The position numbers and the translations under genes are program-made. This document shows positions 18,659 to 26,873 of a DNA stretch of 64,000 bases, piece after piece. The notes below the pieces were generated by a model. It did not search any database. It saw only the letters and a program-made list of their open reading frames with translations, and was not told the DNA's origin. Origin of the DNA: Paenibacillus sp. BJ-4 (GTDB taxonomy: Bacteria > Bacillota > Bacilli > Paenibacillales > Paenibacillaceae); assembly GCF_020404765.1 (NCBI RefSeq), contig NZ_JAIVEM010000014.1, positions 1-64,000 of the forward strand. The letters run 5' to 3'. Every line of letters begins with the position of its first letter. Positions within the stretch are counted from its first letter, which is position 1.

Positions 18659-20400
18659 TAGAAGGCATCGGCGCCGCAGCAGGTGTGGCAATCGGGAAGG
18701 CATTTGTCCTGCCGAGCTGGGAGTGGGATTTACCTGAGCAAAAAATGGATGCGGTGGATCTTGCGAAGGAATTTGAACGGTTGTATGAAGGAATACGCAC
18801 ATCCAAAAGTGAGATCCAGTTTATTAAGGATGAGTTTCGAGAAATGGTGGGGCCGGAGGAATCCAGCATTTTTGATGCTCATCTTGCGATATTGGAAGAT
18901 CCAGAGTTCATGAACGAAATCGGCGGAATAATTGAGCGCCAATACAAGGCAGCCGAGGTGGCTGTAAAGGAAGCTATTGATCATTTTGTGACGATGTTTG
19001 ATTTATTGGATGATGAATATATGAAGGAGCGGGCGATCGATATTAAGGATGTGGGGAATCGGCTGCTTAAGCATCTACTGGGTGCACCGGAAGTCACTCT
19101 GCCGAAGGATACACAGCCTTATATATTGGTAGCCAAGGAGCTCTCCCCCTCTCAATCGGCTCACTTGAATCCTAGCTATGTGTTAGGCATTGTGACCATG
19201 AACGGTGGTAAAACGTCGCACTCCGCGATCATGGCCCGTGCACTAGGTATACCGCTCGTTTCGGGCTTGGAGAGCAATCTTAATTTGCCTGTCCAGACCG
19301 GAGATATGATGGTAGTCGACGGAGATCTGGGTAAGGTGTATGTGAATCCGGAAAAACCTGTTATTAATCACTATAAGGTATTGCGTGATGAGCAGCGGCG
19401 CAGAAAAGAACAGCTACAGGTACTTGCTTCCGTGGAAGCTGTGACCAAAGATGGAACCTCGCTGAGACTGGCGGCCAATATTAGTTCCGTGAAGGAACTG
19501 GAGGCAGCCCTGAAGCATGGCGCTCAAGGAGTGGGACTGTTCCGAACGGAATTTTTATATATGGATCGAAAATCTGCTCCAAATGAAGATGAGCAGTATG
19601 AAGTATATCGTCTGATCGCGGAAAAGGCAGGGAGCCACGCTGTAGTCATCCGAACATTGGATATCGGCGGAGATAAACCGCTGGATTATCTTCAACTGCC
19701 TGAGGAGGAAAATCCTTTTCTAGGCTACCGAGCTATACGGATCAGTCTTGATGCGAAGGAGTTATTCAAAACTCAGCTGACTGCAATTTTGCGGGCCAGT
19801 GCAGCAGGAAATATCAAGGTAATGTATCCGATGATCTCATCCGTCGAGGAAATCCGCCAGGCAGATGCTCTCCTGAAGGAAGCTATGGAGGATTTGGATG
19901 CGAGAGGGCTTGCCTACAATCCGAACATTCAGCGCGGGATTATGATTGAGGTACCGGCTGCAGCGATGATCGCTGATCTATTGGCGGTTGAAACTGATTT
20001 TTTTAGTATCGGAACGAATGATCTGGTTCAATATGTGTTGGCAGTGGACCGCATGAACGAGCAGATTGCACATATGTACCATCCATACCATCCGGCTGTG
20101 CTGCGGATGCTCCGTATGACAGCACAAGCGGCACATCAAGCGGGCATTGATGTGAGCGTGTGTGGTGAGATGGCTGGGGATGAACGATCCATTCCTCTGT
20201 GGCTGGAATTGGGTATACATCAGCTCAGCATGTCCCCACAATCTTTATTAAGGGTTAAGCATCGTGTGCTGAATACGACCGCATCCGAGGCGAAGAGCGT
20301 CGCTCAGGCTTGCTTCGGCATGTCTACTGGTACAGCGATCGAAGACAAGCTGACCGAAGTTAATGTCAACTGTATCCCGGCTGGACCTGGACAGCAGTAA
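18655..20400 (+). CDS. ptsI: phosphoenolpyruvate-protein phosphotransferase (PTS enzyme I)
   Basis: The 581-residue protein has the full enzyme I layout: N-terminal HPr-binding helices, the phospho-histidine domain with GGKTSHSAIMARALGIP (His189), and the PEP-binding barrel with GVGLFRTEFLYMD and IGTNDLVQYVLAVDR. It transfers phosphate from PEP to HPr at the head of all PTS uptake. It overlaps the sugar permease gene by four bases. The usual ptsH gene is not present before it, so HPr must come from elsewhere. A strong terminator follows. Confidence 0.95.
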   Translation: MIEGIGAAAGVAIGKAFVLPSWEWDLPEQKMDAVDLAKEFERLYEGIRTSKSEIQFIKDEFREMVGPEESSIFDAHLAILEDPEFMNEIGGIIERQYKAAEVAVKEAIDHFVTMFDLLDDEYMKERAIDIKDVGNRLLKHLLGAPEVTLPKDTQPYILVAKELSPSQSAHLNPSYVLGIVTMNGGKTSHSAIMARALGIPLVSGLESNLNLPVQTGDMMVVDGDLGKVYVNPEKPVINHYKVLRDEQRRRKEQLQVLASVEAVTKDGTSLRLAANISSVKELEAALKHGAQGVGLFRTEFLYMDRKSAPNEDEQYEVYRLIAEKAGSHAVVIRTLDIGGDKPLDYLQLPEEENPFLGYRAIRISLDAKELFKTQLTAILRASAAGNIKVMYPMISSVEEIRQADALLKEAMEDLDARGLAYNPNIQRGIMIEVPAAAMIADLLAVETDFFSIGTNDLVQYVLAVDRMNEQIAHMYHPYHPAVLRMLRMTAQAAHQAGIDVSVCGEMAGDERSIPLWLELGIHQLSMSPQSLLRVKHRVLNTTASEAKSVAQACFGMSTGTAIEDKLTEVNVNCIPAGPGQQ

Positions 20401-20446
20401 TATTGTGTAATGCATCGAGAGCCATAGCCGTCGCTCAGGACGAAAA

Positions 20447-20495
20447 AGCACCTTCAAACCAATATATTTTTGGCTTTGAAGGTGCTCTTTTTATT
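20447..20495. terminator. bidirectional terminator between ptsI and the PfpI gene
   Basis: A perfect 12-base stem (AGCACCTTCAAA and its complement) with A-rich and T-rich flanks lies between two converging genes. It overlaps the last codons of the minus-strand gene by a few bases. Confidence 0.8.
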
Positions 20496-21027
20496 TCTGA
20501 CTGTTGTCTGCTAACAGATCACAGAACGCTTTTCCGTAAGGTGGAAGGTCGGGTGGACGACGAGCAGATACAATATGTCCGTCTGTCACAACAGCCTCGT
20601 CCTTCCAGATAGCCCCTGCATTCTCCATATCATCACGGATACCTGGTGTGGAGGTTACCGTAATGCCGTCCAAAATTTTGGCAGAAATCAGTACCCAGCC
20701 TGCATGGCAGATTTGTCCGATCGGTTTACGCGCGGCGTGAAATTCTTGTACGAGTTGAATTACCTTGGGATAGCGGCGTAGTTTATCAGGTGCCCAACCG
20801 CCAGGGACAAGAATCCCATCGTAATCACTGCTGTTCAGTTCTTCAAAGGCATATTCTGCTTCAGCAGGTACACCATATTTTCCAATATATTTTTTACCCT
20901 TTTCAGCACCGGCTAAATGCACTTCTGCGCCTTCTTCACGAACGCGGTAAACCGGGTACCATAGCTCCAGATCCTCGAATTCCTCATCCACCAGGGCGAT
21001 AATCTTTTTTCCGGCAAGTCTCGACAT
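20491..21027 (-). CDS. DJ-1/PfpI family protein
   Basis: The 178-residue protein is a single DJ-1/PfpI domain with the nucleophile elbow QICHAGW (C107, H108), the conserved acidic residues EEFEDLE near the start, and GILVPGGW. Such proteins are reported as deglycases or stress-linked peptidases (YraA/PfpI group). The ATG follows an AAAGGATGG ribosome site. It converges on ptsI and is probably a single-gene unit. The exact activity remains debated for the family. Confidence 0.9.
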   Translation of the reverse strand: MSRLAGKKIIALVDEEFEDLELWYPVYRVREEGAEVHLAGAEKGKKYIGKYGVPAEAEYAFEELNSSDYDGILVPGGWAPDKLRRYPKVIQLVQEFHAARKPIGQICHAGWVLISAKILDGITVTSTPGIRDDMENAGAIWKDEAVVTDGHIVSARRPPDLPPYGKAFCDLLADNSQK

Positions 21028-21356
21028 CTAACCATCCTTTCGCGCGTCATATGATGACACTGCTGTTTTTGTAGCTGCCTTTATATCTTAAGAAAAAGAA
21101 CGCCCGAAGTCCATTCTTTCGGGACAACAATCAGAGTTATCTTATTAATAAGCTGGTCATCATGAACTCCACCAATCCTTTGGTAATTTGTTCATAGCTG
21201 CAAACTGTGGAAGGATTTGAAGCCCCTAAAGTCGAAATAAAACAAGGCATGAAAGGTTTTATAGAGTTAACAAAGCTTTTATAGACTAGTAGATAGATAT
21301 ATCTGGATTCTGATGAGATCCTCATATAGCTTGATCCTACGTAATGAGGTGGTTAA
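21028..21356. other. divergent intergenic region, no gene
   Basis: These 329 bases separate two divergently transcribed genes and should hold both promoters. A small hairpin (CCCGAA at 21103-21108, TTCGGG at 21118-21123) is present. No RNA gene, riboswitch or supported reading frame was seen. Confidence 0.4.
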
Positions 21357-21803
21357 ATGCATAAGCAATGCCAATGCGGTACAACGATGGGATTGGAACT
21401 TCGAAAGGTGATTTATGCCGGTAAGGTTGAAATTATGCACGTTCCTGTATTTTCATGCCCGTCCTGCTTTTCCAGTGAGGTTTTGCAACATGTGACGAAG
21501 GACATCAAGGAGCTGCTACAAAGTCTAGGAGATAAACCCTCGGCCCGGCGAATTTCCTTTGCTCGAAATAATGAGCTTGCCGAGATTATTCGCAAGCTGG
21601 TGCTGGAGGAAGCAGACAATCCCCATGTGGACTGGCAATCCTCTCTGGAGGAGCGAATGGAGCTCCGGATTAATCTCTTGCTGGATCTTTATCGTTATGC
21701 GAGAAGTCTCGGAGATGAGGATTGGATGAGTGATGTAGAGAAAAGATTGACTCAATTATCCGGTTTTACCAGTAAATCGGTATTTACGAATACAAAAAAC
21801 TAA
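21357..21803 (+). CDS. hypothetical protein with N-terminal zinc-ribbon motif
   Basis: The 148-residue protein starts with two cysteine pairs (C5, C7 in CQCG and C34, C37 in CPSC) spaced as in YgiT-type or rubredoxin-like zinc fingers. The rest is charged and helical with no other known motif. A GAGGTGG ribosome site precedes the ATG. It lies upstream of ytxJ and ccpA on the same strand, with a 101-base gap that contains a candidate promoter. I recognise no specific family; a regulatory or metal-binding role would be a guess. Confidence 0.75.
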   Translation: MHKQCQCGTTMGLELRKVIYAGKVEIMHVPVFSCPSCFSSEVLQHVTKDIKELLQSLGDKPSARRISFARNNELAEIIRKLVLEEADNPHVDWQSSLEERMELRINLLLDLYRYARSLGDEDWMSDVEKRLTQLSGFTSKSVFTNTKN

Positions 21804-21830
21804 AAAATATGAAAATTTTCATGGTCACCA

Positions 21831-21860
21831 TTGGATTTTACATGTTCTTTTTGTTACGAT
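21831..21860 (+). promoter_or_regulatory. candidate promoter of ytxJ with upstream palindromes
   Basis: TTGGAT (21831-21836), an 18-base spacer and TACGAT (21855-21860) form a plausible promoter. Just upstream lie two touching palindromes, ATGAAAATTTTCAT (21809-21822) and ATGGTCACCAT (21821-21831), which reach the -35 box and could be an operator. Confidence 0.4.
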
Positions 21861-21904
21861 GTGAATAGGCCATACGACAAGACACAGAAAGGAATGTATA
21901 TCCA

Positions 21905-22246
21905 ATGGCGACGATGACGAAAATGACTACTGTTCAACAATTAAATTCGGCTCTGGAAGCGTCATCAGACAAGCCGTTGCTTCTCTTTAAACATAGCACG
22001 CGTTGTCCGATTAGTTCAGGTGCATACCAGGAGATGGAGTCCTATTTGCAAGCCGCTCCCAACGAAAGTATTGAATACGGTATCATTTATGTAGTAGAAG
22101 ACCGGCCGGTATCCAATGAGGCTGCGGATCGGCTTCAGGTAAAGCATGAATCGCCGCAGGCCATTTTAATCAAGGACGGAGAGGCTGTTTGGCATACATC
22201 GCATTCGAATATTACAGCCCGCACGCTCCACGATCATCTCACCTAA
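21905..22246 (+). CDS. ytxJ: bacillithiol-system redox protein YtxJ
   Basis: The 113-residue protein matches the YtxJ family: a thioredoxin-like fold with the single-cysteine motif KHSTRCPIS (Cys34) and a C-terminal HTSHSNIT segment. YtxJ is linked to bacillithiol-dependent redox reactions (monothiol bacilliredoxin-like). An AAAGGA ribosome site precedes the ATG. In B. subtilis ytxJ also lies close to ccpA, so the position supports the call. Confidence 0.88.
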   Translation: MATMTKMTTVQQLNSALEASSDKPLLLFKHSTRCPISSGAYQEMESYLQAAPNESIEYGIIYVVEDRPVSNEAADRLQVKHESPQAILIKDGEAVWHTSHSNITARTLHDHLT

Positions 22247-22352
22247 GTGATGAAGTGCTGTCGTTGCATAAAGTAGTATTTTGTCGTATCATGGTTCTAA
22301 TTAGTTGATCTAGGATTCGGTTGAAAATTTATTGGCAATGGAGAGAAGGAAT

Positions 22353-23360
22353 GTGACGGTAACGATCTATGATGTAGCTCGCGAAGCCGGTGTCTCAATG
22401 GCTACGGTGTCTCGTGTAGTTAACAATAACCCTAACGTAAAACCTCAGACACGTAAGAAAGTGTACGAAGCGATTGAGCAATTGGGATATCGCCCAAATG
22501 CGGTGGCTAGAGGTCTGGCCAGCAAGAAGACAACGACTGTTGGCGTGGTTATTCCGGATATATCGAACTCAATTTTTGCAGAGATTGCGCGCGGTATTGA
22601 GGATATTGCGAATATGTATCACTATAATATTATTTTGTGTAATGCCGATAAGCGGAAGGAAAAAGAGATTCGTGTCATCAATACGTTGCTTGAAAAACAA
22701 GTAGATGGACTTTTGTTCATGGGCGGCACAGTCACGGACGAGCATATTCAGGCATTTCATACAGCCGCGGTTCCTATCGTTCTGTGTGCAACGAGTGATG
22801 AAAAAGGTAGCTACCCTTCAGTCGATATTGACCATGAAGCAGCTGCTTTTGATGCGGTAAACACATTGATTCGCCACGGTCACCGTCAAATTGCAATGAT
22901 CAGTGGTACGCTTCAAGATCCTGCAAATGGCTATGCACGTTTCCAAGGTTACAAGAGAGCATTGGAAACTGCTGGAATTGATTATCAAGAGGATCTCGTT
23001 CGAATCGGGAACTACCGCTATGAATCAGGTGTTGAAGCTATGAAATACTTCCTGGGCTTAAAGAAGAAGCCAAGCGCGATTTTTGCTGCTACAGATGAAA
23101 TGGCGATTGGTGCTATTCATAGCATTCAGGATGAAGGCTTGAAAGTACCTGATGATTTTTCCGTGATCAGTGTGGACAATATTCGCATGGCTTCCATGGT
23201 ACGTCCTCAGTTGACAACCGTAGCACAACCGATGTACGATCTGGGCGCGGTAGCGATGCGATTGCTGACCAAACTGATGAAAAAGGAAAATGTGGATAAT
23301 TCTCGTGTCATTTTACCGCATGAAACGATTTTGCGGTTGTCCGTTAATTATCTAGACTAA
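22353..23360 (+). CDS. ccpA: catabolite control protein A (LacI family)
   Basis: The protein has the LacI-type helix-turn-helix ([21 protein letters not shown]) and a periplasmic-binding-protein-like core with [19 protein letters not shown], as in CcpA. With HPr-Ser46-P it binds cre sites and controls carbon catabolite repression. Start choice is uncertain: TTG 22332 and ATG 22338 are open in frame, but GTG 22353 gives [12 protein letters not shown] and 335 residues, the usual family length, though AGAAGGA is only two bases away. Conserved context (ytxJ before, acuA/acsA after) and a following terminator support the call. A RpsX-like pair partner, the His-less HPr-like gene, is 15 kb away. 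Confidence 0.95.
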   Translation: MTVTIYDVAREAGVSMATVSRVVNNNPNVKPQTRKKVYEAIEQLGYRPNAVARGLASKKTTTVGVVIPDISNSIFAEIARGIEDIANMYHYNIILCNADKRKEKEIRVINTLLEKQVDGLLFMGGTVTDEHIQAFHTAAVPIVLCATSDEKGSYPSVDIDHEAAAFDAVNTLIRHGHRQIAMISGTLQDPANGYARFQGYKRALETAGIDYQEDLVRIGNYRYESGVEAMKYFLGLKKKPSAIFAATDEMAIGAIHSIQDEGLKVPDDFSVISVDNIRMASMVRPQLTTVAQPMYDLGAVAMRLLTKLMKKENVDNSRVILPHETILRLSVNYLD

Positions 23361-23389
23361 GCGCAGTACGCAACAAGATATATTTGATG

Positions 23390-23414
23390 AAAGCTCCTTT
23401 AATGGAGCTTTTTT
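23390..23414 (+). terminator. rho-independent terminator of ccpA
   Basis: AAAGCTCC and GGAGCTTT form an 8-base stem around a 6-base loop, followed by a T run, 30 bases after the ccpA stop. Confidence 0.75.
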
Positions 23415-23476
23415 CACGGATACATAATTTTTCGTGTGAATATACCATCATCAAACTAAGAATAGAGGGATGCGAA

Positions 23477-24175
23477 ATGAGCCGGATTTATGGATTAATG
23501 GGTGCTATGGATGAAGAAATTGAATTGCTGCTGGCAGCGATGACAGAAGCAAGCAAGACCATCAAGGCCGGAATCACGTACACTACAGGAATCATTCACG
23601 GACGGAAGGTGGTCGTATGCAAATCCGGTGTCGGCAAGGTCAATGCTGCGGTAACTACCCAAATCCTGATTGATCGCTTTGGCGTGGACCAGATTATTTT
23701 CACGGGCGTAGCAGGGGCAGTACACCCCGATTTAAACATTGGGGATATTGTCATCTCATCAACATGTATGCAGCATGATGTGGATGTGACGGCTTTGGGT
23801 TATGCCAGAGGGGTCATTCCTTATCAGGATACGTCGGAATTCGCCGCTGATTCCGAGCTTGTCCGCCTGGCTGAACAAGCCTGCATATCGTTTGATGATC
23901 GTTATATTGTCGGCAAGGTCCTTTCCGGCGATCAATTTGTCGCAAGTCGTGAGTTGGTAACTGCACTGCATCAGGAAATGGGCGGCGCTTGTACCGAGAT
24001 GGAGGGTGCGGCTGTGGCTCAGACGGCTCATATGAACGCTGTGCCTTATATTGTCCTGCGTTCGATGTCAGATAAGGCCGACGGCTCGGCTCACGTTAAT
24101 TATGCCGAATTTACGGTAGAAGCATCACATCGCTCGCATCGTATTGTAGAGTACATGCTCAAGCATTTAGGCTAA
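23477..24175 (+). CDS. mtnN: 5'-methylthioadenosine/S-adenosylhomocysteine nucleosidase
   Basis: The 232-residue protein cleaves MTA and SAH to free adenine and the thioribose sugars, recycling the products of methyl transfer and polyamine synthesis. Motifs include GAMDEEIE with the catalytic glutamate, GVAGAV, CTEMEGAAVAQ and RSMSDKAD with the catalytic aspartate. The frame is open to 23384, inside the ccpA terminator, but ATG 23477 has a GAGGGA ribosome site six bases away. It converges with acuA, ten bases apart, with no clear terminator in between. Confidence 0.95.
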   Translation: MSRIYGLMGAMDEEIELLLAAMTEASKTIKAGITYTTGIIHGRKVVVCKSGVGKVNAAVTTQILIDRFGVDQIIFTGVAGAVHPDLNIGDIVISSTCMQHDVDVTALGYARGVIPYQDTSEFAADSELVRLAEQACISFDDRYIVGKVLSGDQFVASRELVTALHQEMGGACTEMEGAAVAQTAHMNAVPYIVLRSMSDKADGSAHVNYAEFTVEASHRSHRIVEYMLKHLG

Positions 24176-24185
24176 GGGTGCCATT

Positions 24186-24818
24186 TTAGTACATGAATCT
24201 TCGTACAAACCGGATGCGGTCAAACTGTTCTCGTGAAGCGAGAGGGACATCTTCTCCCATTCGTACCATCAGACAGTTCGCTGGATGTGAGCATATTTCA
24301 GGATCATCCGTGGCGTACCAGACCATATCTACGGTTTTCATCAGACGTTCCATCATGCGGCGGTACTCCCATACGGAGAGGCCGCTGCCCTTTAAATCCC
24401 AGTGCCAATAGTACTCGGTCGTAAAAATAATATAGGATTCAAGCTGTCCGTCCTCAAAGGCAATCCGAATCATCCGACTACCCAAGCCCAGTCCGCGATA
24501 GTCGTCAGCGACCTCAATGGCTCCAAGCTCCAGCAAGTCCTTCATGCCTGCTTCGGACCAGCGTTCCAGCTCATCCGGGTAGTGGAAGGTCACGTATCCC
24601 AGAAGGGTTTCTCCATCATGGGCAATGACAATTCTGCCTTCCGGCAGTTCCGAAATTTCCACCAGCGCTTCGAATTGTTCCTTTGGTTTACGAAAGGCGT
24701 CTAATTGTGTATGCATTTGAAATGAACGCAGTTGATCAGCGGATACCGGTCCCTCTACATAGATTGTTTGTCCGTTATGATCCAGCGTGTCCAAGTGGTA
24801 CAGTTTTAAATGCTGCAT
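24186..24818 (-). CDS. acuA: acetyl-CoA synthetase acetyltransferase AcuA
   Basis: This 210-residue GNAT protein matches B. subtilis AcuA in length and in several blocks: EGPVSADQL, LERWSEAGM, LGAIEVADDYRGLGLG with the acetyl-CoA-binding Q/R-x-x-G-x-G loop, YYWHWDLKG and SHPANCLM. AcuA acetylates a lysine of AcsA and switches it off. ATG 24818 follows AAGGAGG at eight bases; the longer frame from 24842 would include that ribosome site. The gene is divergent from acsA, its target, as in B. subtilis, but acuB and acuC do not follow here. Confidence 0.95.
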   Translation of the reverse strand: MQHLKLYHLDTLDHNGQTIYVEGPVSADQLRSFQMHTQLDAFRKPKEQFEALVEISELPEGRIVIAHDGETLLGYVTFHYPDELERWSEAGMKDLLELGAIEVADDYRGLGLGSRMIRIAFEDGQLESYIIFTTEYYWHWDLKGSGLSVWEYRRMMERLMKTVDMVWYATDDPEICSHPANCLMVRMGEDVPLASREQFDRIRFVRRFMY

Positions 24819-25007
24819 GCGTGTAGCCTCCTTGTTTACCATCAGCTAGCTCTCCATATCCCCTACTTATAACAAAAAAACAAATAAATGAAAAGTATGG
24901 TCGTCACATCCTCATCTATGATATACTGTTTTAAACATAAAATGTTCACAATTAGATCCTTTAAATTAGTTATTAAACCAAAGGGGTACATTTGCTTTCG
25001 TTGAATT

Positions 25008-25021
25008 TGTAAGCGTTATCT
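25008..25021 (+). promoter_or_regulatory. candidate cre site (CcpA operator) before acsA
   Basis: TGTAAGCGTTATCT fits the cre consensus TGWAANCGNTNWCA with only the last base different. It overlaps the -10 box (TTATCT, 25016-25021) of a possible promoter whose -35 is TTGCTT at 24992. The acsA/acuABC genes are known CcpA targets in B. subtilis, and ccpA is 2 kb away here. Confidence 0.55.
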
Positions 25022-25066
25022 TGTTCTGTGCAATTCTCAATATCCTATTATGAGGAGGCTGTATGC

Positions 25067-26782
25067 ATGAAGATTGAAGAACTCCAGGCTGTAGTTCCCA
25101 CATCCAACATGGGCCCGTACGAACAAGCTTACAACCGATTTCAGTGGGAAGACGCAGAACGTCATTTTACGTGGTATGAAACAGGCAAGGTGAACATGGC
25201 ACATGAAGCCATTGATCGACATGTAGAGGAAGGCCGTGGTGAGAAAACGGCACTTTTGTATTGTGATGCAAGTCGTGATGAATCTTATACCTTTTCTCAG
25301 CTTCGTGCCAGCTCTAACCGGTTTGGTAATGTGCTGCGCAAATACGGTATTGGCAAAGGGGAGCGGGTGTTTATTTTCATGCCGCGCTCACCTGAGCTGG
25401 TGATTAGCTTGCTGGGTATTTTGAAGGTAGGGGCCGTTGTCGGTCCTTTGTTTGAGGCATTTATGGAAACAGCGGTCAAGGATCGGCTGGAGGATAGCGG
25501 GGCGGTGGCGCTAGTGACCACACCTGCACTTCTTTCACGGGTAAAACGCGAGGAGCTTCCTGAACTACGACATATTTTTGTGGTTGGTGATATGGACGAA
25601 CGAGAGCAAGGGATTATTGATTTTGAAACGGAAATGCTTACATCCTCAGAAGAGCTTGAACCTGAATGGCTGAGTCGTGAGGATGGATTAATCATTCATT
25701 ATACGTCAGGCTCCACAGGCAAGCCGAAAGGTGTATATCATGTACAAAATGCGATGATTCAGCATTATTATACTGGAAAGATGGTGCTGGATCTGCGAGA
25801 AGATGATGTGTATTGGTGTACTGCTGATCCAGGCTGGGTCACAGGAACATCATATGGCATTTTTGCTCCATGGCTGAATGGAGCGACGAATGTCATTCGT
25901 GGAGGTCGTTTCAGCCCGGAGGACTGGTACCGGACGATTGAGCGTCACGAAGTGACCATATGGTATAGCGCTCCTACAGCATTTCGGATGCTGATGAGCG
26001 CAGGTGAGCAGGTTGTTGCCAAGTATGATCTTGGCAGCCTGCGGCATGTGTTATCCGTGGGAGAACCGCTCAATCCCGAAGTGGTAAGATGGGGCTGGCA
26101 GGTGTATACGCAGCGCATTCACGATACATGGTGGATGACAGAAACGGGGGGGCAATTGATCTGTAATTACCCTGAGCTGCCGATTAAGCCAGGTTCGATG
26201 GGGAAGCCACTTCCTGGTATTCAGGCTGCCATTCTGGACGACAAAGGACAGGTGTTGCCTCCTAACCGGATGGGGCATTTGGCAATCCGTACACCGTGGC
26301 CATCCATGATGAGCCGTATATGGAATAACCCGAACAAGTATCAGGAGTATTTCCGCTTTCCCGGTTGGTATGTGTCTGGTGACTCTGCCTATATGGATGA
26401 GGACGGTTATTTCTGGTTTCAGGGACGGATTGATGATGTCATTAATTCCTCGGGGGAGCGAATAGGTCCTTTTGAGGTCGAGAGCAAGCTTCTGGAGCAT
26501 CCGGCTGTAGCGGAGGCTGGAGTTATTGGAAAACCAGATACCGTGCGAGGAGAGATTATTAAAGCGTTTGTCGCACTGCGTGAAGGCTATACACCTTCTG
26601 AGGCTTTACAGCAGGATATCTACCGCTTTGTCAAGGAGGGGCTGTCTGCCCATGCTGCTCCACGCGAAATTGAATTTAAGGAAAAGCTGCCCAAGACCCG
26701 TTCCGGCAAAATTATGAGACGTGTGTTGAAGGCCTGGGAGCTTAATCTTCCTACAGGTGATTTGTCTACCATAGAGGATTAA
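25067..26782 (+). CDS. acsA: acetyl-CoA synthetase (AMP-forming)
   Basis: The 571-residue adenylate-forming enzyme activates acetate to acetyl-CoA. It has the ATP motif YTSGSTGKPKGV, the TWWMTETGG motif, the YVSGDSAYMDEDGYFWFQGR hinge area and the C-terminal PKTRSGKIMRR motif with the catalytic and acetylatable lysine K548. Length and sequence match B. subtilis AcsA. ATG 25067 follows GAGGAGG at eight bases; the in-frame ATG 25028 has no ribosome site. It is divergent from acuA, whose product inactivates it, and preceded by a candidate cre site. A bidirectional terminator follows. Confidence 0.95.
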   Translation: MKIEELQAVVPTSNMGPYEQAYNRFQWEDAERHFTWYETGKVNMAHEAIDRHVEEGRGEKTALLYCDASRDESYTFSQLRASSNRFGNVLRKYGIGKGERVFIFMPRSPELVISLLGILKVGAVVGPLFEAFMETAVKDRLEDSGAVALVTTPALLSRVKREELPELRHIFVVGDMDEREQGIIDFETEMLTSSEELEPEWLSREDGLIIHYTSGSTGKPKGVYHVQNAMIQHYYTGKMVLDLREDDVYWCTADPGWVTGTSYGIFAPWLNGATNVIRGGRFSPEDWYRTIERHEVTIWYSAPTAFRMLMSAGEQVVAKYDLGSLRHVLSVGEPLNPEVVRWGWQVYTQRIHDTWWMTETGGQLICNYPELPIKPGSMGKPLPGIQAAILDDKGQVLPPNRMGHLAIRTPWPSMMSRIWNNPNKYQEYFRFPGWYVSGDSAYMDEDGYFWFQGRIDDVINSSGERIGPFEVESKLLEHPAVAEAGVIGKPDTVRGEIIKAFVALREGYTPSEALQQDIYRFVKEGLSAHAAPREIEFKEKLPKTRSGKIMRRVLKAWELNLPTGDLSTIED

Positions 26783-26806
26783 ATATTGCTATTTATAATA
26801 GAGTAA

Positions 26807-26853
26807 AAAAGGGGAGTCTCCAAAGCCATTTTGGCTAAGGTGACTCCCCTTTT
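26807..26853. terminator. bidirectional terminator between acsA and the PBP gene
   Basis: AAAAGGGGAGTC and GACTCCCCTTTT form a 12-base stem with an internal AAAGCC/GGCT helper stem, flanked by A and T runs, between two converging genes. Confidence 0.85.
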
Positions 26854-26873
26854 GTTGGAAAGAACCATGAATC

